Positions 1 through 9,859 of a DNA stretch of 64,000 bases are shown in pieces; position 1 is the first letter of the stretch, and every line of letters starts with the position of its first letter. The notes below the pieces were generated by a model. It worked only from the letters and a program-made list of their open reading frames with translations. It did not search any database and was not told the DNA's origin. The stretch spans positions 116,854-180,853 of the forward strand of contig CAWGJU010000004.1 of the NCBI GenBank assembly GCA_963822985.1, given 5' to 3'. Origin of the DNA: Thermohalobaculum sp963822985. Its GTDB lineage: Bacteria > Pseudomonadota > Alphaproteobacteria > Rhodobacterales > Rhodobacteraceae. Position numbers and translations under genes: made by a program.

Positions 1-917
1 GGCACTTCCTCGACCTCGACCGGGTGGACCCGGGCGAGCTGCGGGCGATCATCGACGACGCGGCCAAGGTGAAGGCCGCGCGCGATGGCTGGCCGCGGCT
101 GAAGCCCGACGAGACGCAGCCGCTGAAGGACCGCATCGTCGCGCTGATCTTCGAGAAGCCTTCGACGCGGACGCGGATCTCGTTCGATGTCGGCATCCGG
201 CAGATGGGCGGCCAGACCATGGTGCTGAGCGGCCAGGAGATGCAGCTCGGCCATGGCGAGACGGTGGCCGACACGGCGCGCGTGCTCAGCCGCTATGTCG
301 ACGCCGTCATGATCCGCACCTTCCGGCAGGAGACGCTGGACGAGATGGCCGCCGCCGCCACCGTCCCGGTCATCAACGGGCTGACCAACGTCTCGCACCC
401 CTGCCAGATCATGGCCGACGTGCTGACCTTCGAGGAAAACCGCGGGGCTATCAGGGGCCGCCGCGTCGCCTGGTGCGGCGACGGCAACAACGTCTTCAAC
501 TCGTGGGCGCACGCCGCGCGCGCCTTCGACTTCCACCTGGTCTATTCCGGCCCCGAGACGCTGGAGCCCGACGCTCAGGTCGTGCGCGCCGCGGGCAGCC
601 ACCTGACGATGGAGCCGGACCCGGAGCGCGCCGTCGAGGGCGCCGACGCCGTCATCGCCGACACCTGGCTGAGCATGCACGACGACGTCGGCGCCCGCGG
701 CCGACGGCACAACCAGCTGAAGCCTTACCAGGTGACGCCCGAGCTGATGGCCCGCGCCGACCCCGACGCCATCTTCATGCATTGCCTGCCCGCCCACCGC
801 GACGAGGAGGTCACCTCGGACGTCTTCGACGGCCCGCAATCCGTGGTCTTCGACGAGGCCGAGAACCGGCTGCACGTGCAGAAGGGCATCCTGCGGTGGT
901 GCCTGGACGGGGCATGA
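1..917 (+). CDS. argF: Ornithine carbamoyltransferase, 5' end outside window
   Basis: Transfers the carbamoyl group from carbamoyl phosphate to ornithine to make citrulline in arginine synthesis (cytosolic trimer). Reading from base 3 gives an open frame starting HFLDLDRV, so the true start lies upstream of the window; the GTG at 24 is internal. The family signatures are intact: STRTR (carbamoyl-phosphate binding), HPCQIMAD, DTWLSM and the HCLPAHR loop carrying the catalytic Cys. The visible 304 residues are close to the full family length of about 305-310. No frameshift is seen, in contrast to the next genes. It ends convergently with the oxidoreductase at 1,064. Confidence 0.95.
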   Translation, partial: HFLDLDRVDPGELRAIIDDAAKVKAARDGWPRLKPDETQPLKDRIVALIFEKPSTRTRISFDVGIRQMGGQTMVLSGQEMQLGHGETVADTARVLSRYVDAVMIRTFRQETLDEMAAAATVPVINGLTNVSHPCQIMADVLTFEENRGAIRGRRVAWCGDGNNVFNSWAHAARAFDFHLVYSGPETLEPDAQVVRAAGSHLTMEPDPERAVEGADAVIADTWLSMHDDVGARGRRHNQLKPYQVTPELMARADPDAIFMHCLPAHRDEEVTSDVFDGPQSVVFDEAENRLHVQKGILRWCLDGA

Positions 918-980
918 CATGCCGCTCTGCAGCGTGCACATACCTCGACGCCTTCAGGCCGATGTCAGCCGCCGGGCGGC

Positions 981-1002
981 TCCTTCCCCAATTGGGGAGG
1001 GA
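981..1002. terminator. Hairpin between convergent genes
   Basis: A palindrome centred on CCCCAATTGGGG, with flanking TCC/GGA that extend the stem to about ten pairs including one G-T wobble. It sits between the convergent 3' ends of argF and the FAD oxidoreductase. A bidirectional terminator is the natural reading, but there is no clear T tract, so it could also be a dispersed palindromic unit. Confidence 0.4.
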
Positions 1003-1063
1003 TAGGGCTAGGGGCAGCTCCGCGTCCGGCGGCGACGCGCGGGATCCAAATCCCTCCCGGTCC

Positions 1064-2378
1064 TCAGCTGAGCGCGTCAGCCAGTCGCTGCTGCGCCAGC
1101 GCGAGCCCGACATAGAGCGGCCGCAGCCCGGGCAGGGGCAGGCGCGGCGCGCCGCCCCGCCAGGGCGAGGGGATGCTCTCGATCGGGGCGCCGGCGATCA
1201 CGTCGGCCAGCAGCCGCCCGCCGACCTGCGCGCCGTTGACGCCGCTGCCATGCCAGCCGAAGGCATGGAAGACGGTGCGGATCCTCCGGCCAGCCGCCCG
1301 ACCGCCGGCGTGTAGCTGGCGGTCGCGCAGATCGGCCCGCGCCAGAAATGGTCGAGCGGGATGCCGGCCCAGCCCGGGAACTGCTCGGCCGATCCGGCGC
1401 TCGAGCCGCGTCCGCATCATGCGCGCCCCCGCCTCCGAGCCCGTGACGTCGCCGCGCATGCCGAACATCAGCCGCCCCTCGGGCAGCATCCGCAGGTAGA
1501 CCAGCAGATGGCGCGTGTCGGCGACCGGATCGTCCCGCAGCCAGGGATGGCGCGCCCGCTCCTCCGCGCGTCAGCACGCGCGTGACGCCGATGTTCGAGA
1601 TCACCGGCACCGCCCGCCCGTCAAAGGCCGGGTGCAGCCCGTCCGGCGTGAAGCCGTTGGTCGCCAGCACGACCTTGGCCGCCCTGACGGTGCCGCGGCC
1701 GTCACCAGCCGGTGCCGCGCGCCCTCGCGCCGCCACTCCGTCACCTCCGAGCGCGGATGGACGCGCACGCCCAGCTCCACGGCATGGTCGGCCAGCGCGC
1801 GCACCAGCCGCAGCGGGTGCACGCCGAAATAGGGCTTCAGCAGCAACGCCGCCGAACCGCGCCATGTCGCCGCGTGGGGGGCCGCGGCTCGATGACCTCG
1901 TACGCGCCGCCCGGCGGCGGCGTTGCGCTTGGCGAGCTCGCGGAAAGTTGCCGGCGAATGCGCCAGCAGCATCTCGCCGCGGCCCTGCACCGGCAGGCCC
2001 GCGTTCCTCGCAAAAGGCGCGCAGCCGCGCATTGCCCTCGACCTGGCTCGCGCGGTAGCGATCGACTTCGGCCTGCCCATGCCGCCGGACCAGCGCCGCC
2101 ATGCCGAGCTTGTGCGAGCCCAGGCCCACCATCCCGCCATTGCGCCCCGAGGCGCCCCAGCCGATCGGCCCCGCATCCAGCACGATCGCGCCGATCCCGC
2201 GCTCGGCCAGCCGGATCGCGCAGGCAAGGCCCGCATAGCCGCCGCCGATGATCGCGACCTCGGCCTCGGCATCGCCGTCGAGCGGGGCCGGATCCTCCCA
2301 GGCCGGCGCCGAGGCGCGCCACCAGCTGTCCGGCCAGCGGCCGGTGTCGTACATCGACGCGTCGAGCGGCCCCCTCAT
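1064..2378 (-). CDS. FAD-dependent amine/amino-acid oxidoreductase (DAO family), frameshifted
   Basis: Resembles the DAO/OrdL group, which oxidise amino acids, gamma-glutamyl amines or similar amines using FAD. The N-terminus MRGPLDASMYDTGRW leads to a Rossmann FAD motif, IIGGGYAGLACAIRLAERG, followed by GASGRNGGMVG. The middle (KPYFGVHPLRLVRALADHAVELG) and the C-terminal end (FHAFGWHGSGVNGAQVGGRL) lie in other frames, so at least two or three single-base indels break the gene. The start ATG at 2,378 is chosen because the DAO homology begins there; the open frame upstream is meaningless. It follows dddP on the same strand. The substrate cannot be told from sequence. Confidence 0.8.
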
Positions 2379-2490
2379 CGCTTCTCTCTGCCGCCGCGCC
2401 CGCGATTCCTCAAGCTTCGGCGCAATTGCCGCGAGCGGCTCCGCTTCTGGGGGCAAGGAGGAGAGGGTCGGCACACCGCCAGCGCATCGG

Positions 2491-3822
2491 TCAGTCCAGG
2501 AACCGCCGGTCGAACGGATAGTTCGTCATGTTCTCGACGCCCGTCTCGGTGATCACCACCTGGTCCTCCAGCTTGATCGAGAACCCGCCGCCCTTCTGCG
2601 TGACCAGCGCCTCGACGCAGAGCGCCATGCCGGGCTGCAGCTCGTAGTCGAAGGCGCCCTCGCGCCAGTCCTGCGGATAGGGGACGCTCGGCCACTCGTC
2701 GCACAGGCCGACGCCGTGCATCTTGCCGCCATAGCGGCTCTCGACGAACTCCTCCGGCAGCTGGTGCCCGCCGAAGGTGATCTCGCGGAACGTCTTGCCG
2801 GGCTTCAGCATGGCGATGTTCTCGACGATGTGCTCGTGCGCGACGCGGTAGGCGCGCTTCATCTCGGGCGTCGGCTCGCCGTCGCCGACCCACCAGGTCC
2901 GGCTGATGTCGCAGCACATGCCGTAGGGTCCGATCAGGTCCGTGTCGAAGGCCAGGATCTCGCCATTGCCGATCACCCGCGGGCCGCATTCCTGGAACCA
3001 CGGGTTCGTGCGCGGCCCCGAGGCGAGCAGCCGGCACTCGATCCATTCGCCGCCGCGCCGGATGTTCTCGGCGTGCAGCACGGCCCAGACGTCGTCCTCG
3101 GTCATGCCCGGGTGCCGCCGCCGCCTCCATCGCGTGCATCGACCGCTCGCAGGCATGCGTGGCGCAGCGCAGCGCCCTGATCTCGTCGGCGCCCTTCACG
3201 GCGCGCACCTTCTCGGTCAGCTCCTCGCCGTCCGTCACCTCGAAGTTCGCCGCCGTCAGCGCCCGGTAGCCGGACGATCATGATCTTGTCGACGCCCAGC
3301 CGCTTGCCCTCGCCATGCGCCGCCATCAGCTCGCTGATCTGGCCGGTGAACTCGTGCGCCGCCGCCTCGCCGCGGTCGCCCGTCGAGAAGTAGAACAGCC
3401 CGGCGCCGGTCCGCACCTCGTTCACCAGCGGGTTGAAGTCGTGAAGACCGGGTCGATCCTGCCCTTGTAGTCGAAGATCACCATGTGCCCGTCGGCGCCG
3501 ACGAAGCAGGCGCGGAACGGGTTGTGCGTGTTCCAGAGCTGCATGTTCGGCGCATCCGTCGCGAAGCGGATGTTCAGCGGGTCGAACAGCAGCGCGCCGC
3601 CCAGGCCCCGGTCGTTGATGCCCTTGACCAGCCGCGCGTGCCGCTCGGCGCGCATCCGCGCGAGGTTCGGCACCTCGATGCCCGCCTCGGCCCATTCGGC
3701 GAAGGCCAGCGCCGTCGGCCCGGTCTCGGCCGGTCGTTGTCGTCGGGCGAGCCGTCGGGCCGCAGGCCCGCCGGCTTGCGGCTCGGGTCGATCTTGCGGC
3801 TGTCGGCATAGTGCTGGTTCAT
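2491..3822 (-). CDS. dddP: DMSP lyase DddP (M24 peptidase-fold), frameshifted
   Basis: DddP cleaves dimethylsulfoniopropionate to dimethyl sulfide and acrylate using an M24 metallopeptidase fold. Family features visible here are the N-terminus MNQHYADSRKIDPSRKP, then DPLNIRFATDAPNMQLWN, NPFRACFVGADGHMV, ENIRRGGEWIECRLLASGPR, FDTDLIGPYGMCCDISRTWW (metal-binding aspartates), MHGVGLCDEWPSVPYP (His and Asp) and EPAL-type glutamates near LCVEALVTQ and KLEDQVVI. These segments fall in several frames, so at least four indels interrupt the gene. Total length matches the family (about 390-440 residues). A plain Xaa-Pro dipeptidase is the alternative, but the N-terminal and WFQECGPR segments are DddP-like. 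Confidence 0.82.
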
Positions 3823-3928
3823 GGGGGCGCTCCCCGGCGATGCCGCGACACTCGGGGCGTGCCGTCCGCGCCGTCTTGTCCGGCAGCGCCCGCCGTCGTG
3901 TCGCAATCGCGCCCGGAGCGCCTGCCGC

Positions 3929-4313
3929 TCAGGCGTAGCGTGTCGGCGGCTGCCCGAGCGGGTCCGGCCCGAACCGGTTGGCGCCCGTCCGTGCCGCGCT
4001 GGACGAAGAAGACGATCAGCATGATCGTGCCGATGAGCGGAGATCAGGCAGAGCAGGATCCACCAGCCGGTCCGGTCGGTGTCGTGCAGCCGGCGGATCG
4101 AGACGGCGAGGCTCGGCAGCAGCAGGCCGAGCGTCACCACCAGGTTGAGCAATGCCGCCGAGCGTGTCGCTGGCCGAGCCGACGATCCCGACGGCGAGGC
4201 TGAGGAGCAGATAGAACAGCGCGAACCACCAGAACTCGGACGCGCGGCGCGCGGCCCTGGAAATCGGCATAGCGCTCGACGATGACCGTGCGGACGGCTT
4301 CGGTGAACTGCAT
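3929..4313 (-). CDS. DUF805 small membrane protein, frameshifted
   Basis: A short integral membrane protein of the DUF805 family (function unknown). The N-terminus is MQFTEAVRTVIVERYADFQGRA, followed by SEFWWFALFYLLLSLAVGIVG, then LLPSLAVSIRRLHDTDRTGWW, the diagnostic RRLHDTDRTGWW motif, then IMLIVFFVQRGTDG and the end DPLGQPPTRYA. The pieces are spread over three frames, so three or so indels are present. Length (about 128 residues) is typical. It follows telA by a few bases on the same strand and precedes dddP. Confidence 0.75.
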
Positions 4314-4326
4314 CACTGTCCCTCGC

Positions 4327-5611
4327 TTAACGGACGCATCGGCAGCCGGCCATTGCCGGCACGGCCGCTTCGACTTCCGTCCGAGCGGCCCGGGCCGCCG
4401 AGAGTTGCCCAGCAGCGCCGCGCACAGTGCAGGAATCGCCCGCTCGCGCGGCCGGCCCGGCGGCGGCTGCGGCTGCGGCGCCCGCGCGGCGGCCAGCGTC
4501 TTCTTCAGCTCCTCCTCCATCTGCAGCAGCTCCTTCTCGGCCGCCGCCCGCCGGGCCTTGCCCTCGTCGGCGATGCGCAAGCTGTCCTCGATCGTCGCGA
4601 TGACCTCGTGGTTCGCCTTCTTCACGGCCTCGATGTCGAAGACGCCGCGCTCGATCTGCCTGCGGATCTCGGCATTGGAGGTGCGCAGCATCTCGGCGTT
4701 CGAGGTCAGCAGATCGTTCGTCAGGTCCGTCGCCTCCTTGACCACCTTGCCCGCCTCGCGGCTGCGGAAGGTGGCCAGCGCGATCGACAGCTGGTTCTTC
4801 CACAGCGGCACGGTGTTGACCATGACCGAGTTGATCTTGTTGACCAGGCTCTTGTCGTTCTCCTGCACCAGCCGGATCGACGGCAGCGACTGCATGGTCA
4901 CCTGCCGCGTCAGCTTCATGTCGTGCACGCGGCGCTCGAGCTCGTCGCGCGCGGCGCGGATGTCGCGCAGCTCCTGCGCCTCGAGCACGGCGTCCTTGCC
5001 CTCGGCCTCGACGTCGGCCTCCTCCTTCGGGATCGTCACCGTGTCGAGCTCGTGCAGCTTGGCCTCGCCCGCGGCGATGTAGAGGCCGAGCTCGTGGTAG
5101 AACTCCAGGCTCTGCTCGTAGAGCTTGTCGAGGAACTTCACGTCCTTCAGCAGCCGCGTCTCGTGCTCGAGCAGCTCGTCGGTGATCGTGTCGATCTGGC
5201 CGCGCACGTTCTCGTACTTGGCGATGAAGTCGTGCATCGGCGCGCTGGCGCCGACCAGCCGCTGCCACCAGGACCGCTTGGCGTTCGGGTCGAGCTCGGT
5301 CGCATCAAAGCCGCGGATCGTGCCCACCATGCTGCGCAGCGCGTCGCCGGCGGGGCCCAGCTCCTTGTTGCGCACGCCTTCCAGCATCTGGTCCGAGATC
5401 GCCGTCAGCCGCTGCTGCGCGCCCGAGCCGAACTTGATGATCGTCTGAGTGTTGCGCATGTCGAGCTCGCGCATCCGCGCGTCGATCTCGGCCCTCAGCG
5501 CCGGATCGGCCGTCTCGCATAGGCGACCAGGTCTGCCTGCGGCTCGGGCAGCATGGCGACCTCGGTCGACTCCTCGGCCAGCTTCGTCGCCTTCTGGTCA
5601 CGCGCGTCCAT
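4327..5611 (-). CDS. telA: TelA family tellurite/toxic-anion resistance protein
   Basis: Cytoplasmic, mostly helical protein of the TelA/KlaA family, linked to resistance to tellurite and other toxic anions; the mechanism is unknown. The start MDARDQKATKLAEESTEVAMLPEPQADLVAYA is separated by a frameshift near 5,500 from the long body. Body motifs include MRNTQTIIKFGSGAQQ, KRSWWQRLVGASAP, LDKLYEQSLEFYHELGLYI and the hallmark SIRLVQENDKSLVNKINS, followed by TVPLWKNQLSIAL. The 3' end is uncertain because a second indel moves the frame near 4,450. It lies 146 bases after an xpaC gene; TelA and XpaC are commonly neighbours, which suggests a shared stress role. Confidence 0.88.
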
Positions 5612-5757
5612 CGATCCTCCCCTGTGTGTCGTCCGGGCGGTCAGCCGCCGGGCGCCGAAGCGGGCGGCGATGTCGCCAGCGCGACCCCGGCGACAGGATC
5701 GAGGCGAGACAGAGGGCGCTTGTGTGCTCGGCATCGTCTTCCTCCCCGATTGGCGCG

Positions 5758-6873
5758 TCAGGCGCCTTCCTGGCCGAGCCGCTCGCGCAGCACCTCGATC
5801 TCGACTTCCAGGTCCGTGCGGTCGTCGACCAGCAGCATCTCGCTCCCCCGCGCGAAGCTGCCCTCGAGATCGGTCAGCAGCGCCAGGTACTCGCCATGCA
5901 GCTTGGGGTCGTCCAGCCGCTCGCGGTTCTCGGCGTATTTGCGCGTCGCCTCCTCGGCGCCCGTCAGGTAGACGCCCAGATAGCGCCGCGCCCGGCCGAG
6001 GTCGCGCGGGTCGCGCTCGACCAGGCGGATCATCTCGCGCACGGTCGCGTTCAGCCGGGCGATGCGCGCGTCGATCTCGCGGTCGCGCATCCGGTGCGCC
6101 AGCGCCTCGATCGATTTCAGCCTGGCCTCGGCCTTCTCCAGCGCTTCGGCCACGCGGTCGAGCTCGGCCCGGCCGACGCTCTCGTCCAGCCCCTTGGCGC
6201 GCAGCGGGTCGAGCCCGAAGGCCAGGACGTGCGCGCCCGCCGCGATCAGCCCGAAGACCACCGCGCTGACCGCCTGCCCGCCGAGCTCGAGGAAACCGCC
6301 CGCCTGCGCGCCCAGCCAGGACGACGAGCGCGACGCCGCCGCCCGTCAGCACCGCGGCGAAGATCTTGCGCGGAAAGGCCGGCGGTCGCGCGATCTGCCG
6401 CGCCTCGTAAGCGGCCTGCGCCCGCTGGCCCTCGCGCAGCAGCCAGGCGCCCAGCATCAGCGACGCATAGGCCGCCAGCGAGAACAGCATGCGGAACGCC
6501 GCCCCGCTGCCGACCGCGCCGAGCGCCGCGAACAGCAGCGGCGTCGGCCAGACGAACATCAGCAGCGCGCGCACATCGACGGCGCTCGCCGCGCGCCCGC
6601 GGAACCGCGTCGCCGGAACGCCCGTCGGCGCGATGGGATCGCCCCGATCTTGCCTCGCGGTTGGCTGCCGGGGCTGTACTTCCCGCCAAAGCGCTGCGCC
6701 ATCAGCGCCCCGCCACCATGACCGTCGCCAGACGACGGCCCGACCGCCGCGGGGTTCGCGGCTTCCACCGCCTCCGGCGCCCGTCCGGTGCCGGCCATGG
6801 CCTGGCACGAGGTCACGACCACCAGCGATGCCAGCAGAATGTAGGCGATCCAGCGTACCCAGCCCGGTTGCAT
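5758..6873 (-). CDS. XpaC-like (5-bromo-4-chloroindolyl phosphate hydrolysis) membrane protein, frameshifted
   Basis: Family PF10112. Visible in order: a hydrophobic leader ending LVVVTSCQAMAG, the motif MAQRFGGKYSPG, a hydrophobic block MFVWPTPLLFAALGAVGSGAAF, ARPPAFPRKIFAAVLTGGG, and a helical C-terminal half (ARLKSIEALAHRMRDREID) ending RERLGQEGA. Two or three indels around 6,260-6,660 split it. Homologs usually begin at the MAxRFGGKYSP motif (ATG near 6,702), so the lipoprotein-like leader from 6,873 may be a genuine extension or a separate short reading frame. A GGAGAG ribosome-binding site precedes 6,873. It is paired with telA downstream. Confidence 0.72.
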
Positions 6874-7008
6874 CTTCGACTCTCCGCGCCCCGTTCCTTG
6901 CGCTTCCGTGCGGGCGCAACATAAGGACGCGGGCCGCCCCGCGCCAGCCATCGCGCCCTTGCGACCGACGCCGCCCGGCCTAAGCTTGCGCCAGCACCGG
7001 AGCACCGC

Positions 7009-7907
7009 ATGCGTCTGCCCGCCATTTTTCTCGTCCGCGTTCTCGCCGCTCGCTTCGGGCGCACCACGCGCCGAGCAGCCCGCGCCGCATCCGCTCGACG
7101 ACACGATCTGGGACGAGCGGCTCGCGAGAGCGGATCGGCCGCGACGCGCTGGCCGAACGGCTGCGGGCAGCCGACATCGTCATTCTCGGCGAGGTGCACG
7201 ACAACGCCGCCCACCACCTGGCGCAAGCCTGGCTGGTCGGCCGGCTGCGACCCGCGGGGCTCGCCTTCGAGATGATCCCGCGCGCCAGCGAGGCCGGCAT
7301 CCGCGCGCTTCTCGACCAGGGCGGCAGCCCCGGCCGAGATCGGCCCGGCGATCGGCTGGGAGCGGCTCGGCTGGCCCGACTGGGAGATCTACCGGCCGAT
7401 CTTCGAGGCTTGGCGCGCGCAGGTCTACACCGGCGGCGCGCTGCCGCGCCAGGCGCTTCGCGACGCCGCCGGCTCGGGCGCCGCCGCCGCCGTGACCGAC
7501 CGGCGCTTCGCGCCCACGCTCGCGGCGCCGCTCGACCCGGCGATCCAGGCGGCGGTCGAGGACGAGATGGTCGCCGCCCATTGCGACAAGCTGCCCCGCG
7601 AGGCCGCGCCCGGCATGGTCGAGGTCCAGCGCCTGCGCGACGCCAGCTTCGCCTCGGCCGCACTGCGCGCCCGCGCCCGCGGCGGCGGGCAGGTGGTGCT
7701 GGTCACCGGCAACGGCCATGCGCGGACCGACCGCGGCGTGCCCGTCTATCTCCGCGCCGTCGCGCCGGAGCTGCGCGTCGCCTCGGTCGGCCTGCTCGAG
7801 ACCGATCCCGGCCTGCCGACGCTCGATGGCTACGAGCCGCTGCCCTACGATTATGTCTGGTTCACGCCCCGGCCGAGCGCCCCGATCCATGCGCCGCCTT
7901 CCGCTGA
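7009..7907 (+). CDS. ChaN-family haem-binding (Cofac_haem_bdg) protein, frameshifted
   Basis: Periplasmic/lipoprotein family first described in iron and haem uptake. The diagnostic segment is ADIVILGEVHDNAAHHLAQ, followed by AFEMIPRASEAGIRALL, IGWERLGWPDWEIYRPIFE, DEMVAAHCDKLP, QVVLVTGNGHARTDRGVPVYL and DYVWFTPRPE. These lie in three frames, so indels occur near 7,060, 7,130, 7,335 and 7,880. Following the last shift gives a stop at 7,905-7,907. The ATG at 7,009 begins a hydrophobic stretch suited to a signal peptide. It is transcribed divergently from xpaC. Confidence 0.75.
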
Positions 7908-7984
7908 CCGAAACTACGGCGCGAAACGTCGATTCCCGCACACTGGAAGCGCCGAGTTCGCCTCGGCGGGTTCATGCGGAGGCT

Positions 7985-8222
7985 CTATCCGCTCTTGCGG
8001 ATCAGGAAGATCAATCTCTCCCCGGCCTCCTCGGTCGAGACCAGCTCATGGCCCTGCTCGGCACAGAAATGCGGAAAATCCACGCGCGCCGCCGGGTCGT
8101 CGGCTACCACCCGCAGCAGCGCGCCCGGTGCCATGCCGGCCAACCGCTTGCGCGCCTTGAGCACGGGCAGCGGGCAGAGCAGCCCGCAGGTGTCGAGCTC
8201 CTCCGATATGGCGGGGTCGCAT
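7985..8222 (-). CDS. tusA: TusA-family sulfur carrier protein
   Basis: A small cytosolic sulfurtransferase that carries sulfur as a persulfide on one Cys. The translation reads EELDTCGLLCPLPVLKARKRL, with the TusA signature CPLPVLKA, then VVADDPAARVDFPHFC and a second Cys motif, ending LIFLIRKSG at 7,987. The frame containing the signature has no in-frame start; ATG at 8,222 is in another frame, so one indel close to the N-terminus is needed. It is divergent from soxX (96 bases between starts). The neighbouring sox and ccdA genes suggest a role in sulfur oxidation rather than tRNA thiolation. Confidence 0.8.
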
Positions 8223-8317
8223 GCCGTCCCGGTAAGTCAGCCGGGCAGGGGGTGCAAGGGGTTGCCGCGGCGGCCTGCGGCCGCTAGCTTCCGCGCCGAC
8301 TCGCACGAGATTCAGCC

Positions 8318-8806
8318 ATGCGCCTGTTTTCGCTTGCATTTTCTGTGCTCGCCCTTGCCGGCGCGCCGCCATCGCCGCCGAGCGCGTCGTCGCCTACGAG
8401 ATCGTCGACGCTCGCGCGATCCCGGCCAGCCTGACGGGCCGCCCGGGCGACCCGCAGGCCGGCCGCGCGCTCTATTTCGACGAAAAGCTCGCCCGCTGCG
8501 CCGGCTGCCACGGCTCGCCCGACAGCGCTCCCGACGCGGTCGACGCGCCGCCAGCCGACGTGCCGCCCACCGATGCCCTGCCTACGGGCGCGCCGCCGCT
8601 CGGCGGATGTCGGCCGCAGGCTGGGCGAGGGCGCGCTCCGGCTCTGGCTGGTCGCGCCCCAGGTCATCGCGCCCGAGACGCGGATGCCGGCCTATTACGG
8701 GCTCGGCCAGCGCATGGACCCGGCCGACCCGCGCTTCGGCGAGCCGCTGCTGACCGCCGCCGAGATCGAGAACCTCGTCGCCTACCTGATGCGCCCGACC
8801 CTCTAG
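8318..8806 (+). CDS. soxX: Sulfur-oxidation c-type cytochrome SoxX, frameshifted
   Basis: SoxX is the small c-type cytochrome of the SoxAX pair, which joins thiosulfate to SoxYZ in the periplasm. Visible: a hydrophobic leader from ATG 8,318, PASLTGRPGDPQAGRALYFD, the haem-binding CAGCH, LGEGALRLWLVAPQVI, PETRMPAYYGLGQRMDP (distal Met ligand region) and the end TAAEIENLVAYLMRPTL. Two indels (near 8,370 and 8,590) separate the parts. The length of about 160 residues fits SoxX. The rest of the sox operon (soxYZABCD) is not in this window. Confidence 0.82.
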
Positions 8807-8898
8807 TCACGGCAAGTTTAGTTTCGGTCGCGCCGGCCAGGCACTAGGTCAGCGCTGACGCAAACCGACACGCCACCCGAAGGGAACCTCATAGGCCG

Positions 8899-9835
8899 AT
8901 GGAGATGCTGACCGAAATCGGCGCAGAGGCGATCCGCAGCGGCAGCCTTCTCGGGCTTCGGCTTCGCCTTTCTCTTCGGACTGGTCAGCTTCCTCAGCCC
9001 CTGCGTTCTGCCAATGGCGCCGCCCTATCTGGCCTATCTCGGCGGCACCACCATCGAGCAGATCTCGGGCGAGGGACGCGAGATCGACCGCGCCGCCGCC
9101 CGGCGCGTTATGCTGGCGGCGGTCTTCTTCGTGCTCGGCCTCGGCACCGTCTTCGTCGCGCTTGGCATCGGCATGGCCTCGGCCGGCGGCTTTCTGCTGA
9201 ACCGCAAAGCCGAGCTCGGCATGGCATCGGGCGTGTTGATCTTCATCTTCGGACTGCATTTCTTCGGCCTGCGGCGCGCGGCGCTCGTCGCCGCGCTCTT
9301 TCTTGGCCTGACCGCCGCCTGGTGGCTGATCAGCGCGCAGGACTTCGCCGAGAACCTCGCCTTTGCCTGGCCCGGGCTCGGCGCCGTGCTCCTCGCCGGC
9401 GTCGCGCTGCAAGCGACGGGCTGGCAGCACATTCCCATCCTGCACCGCGAGGCGCGGTTCGACGCGCCGTCTACGGCGGGCTCGATCGGCGCGAGCTTTC
9501 TTATCGGCATGGCCTTCGCCTTCGGTTGGACGCCCTGCCTGGGCCCGATCCTCGCGGCCATCCTGACCTTCGCGGCGCAGAGCGGCAGCATCGCCGCGGG
9601 CGGCGTGCTGCTCGGCGTCTATGCGCTCGGCCTCGGCGTGCCCTTTCTGATCGCCGCACTTTTTATCCGCCCGTTCCTTGCCTGGACGCGCGGCTTTCGG
9701 CGGCATCTCGGCCACGTCGAAAAGGCAATGGGCGCGCTCTTGATGCTGGTCGGACTGATGATGATCACCGGCGATTTCGAGCGCGTGGCCTATTTCCTCA
9801 TCGAGACCTTCCCGGTCCTCGCCACGCTGGGCTGA
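8899..9835 (+). CDS. CcdA/SoxV-type membrane thiol-disulfide transporter
   Basis: Integral membrane protein that passes electrons from cytoplasmic thioredoxin to periplasmic thiol proteins. The N-terminus MEMLTEIGAEAIRSGSLLG needs one frameshift near 8,955 to continue as GFAFLFGLVSFLSPCVLPMA, which carries the conserved SPCVLP Cys; the second Cys lies in FAFGWTPCLGPILAAIL. About seven transmembrane segments are predicted, ending FPVLATLG. Length (about 310) is longer than the minimal CcdA (about 240). Position directly after soxX supports a SoxV role, though cytochrome c maturation is the alternative. Confidence 0.85.
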
Positions 9836-9859
9836 CCAGAGGGGCTGACCAGGGGCTGA

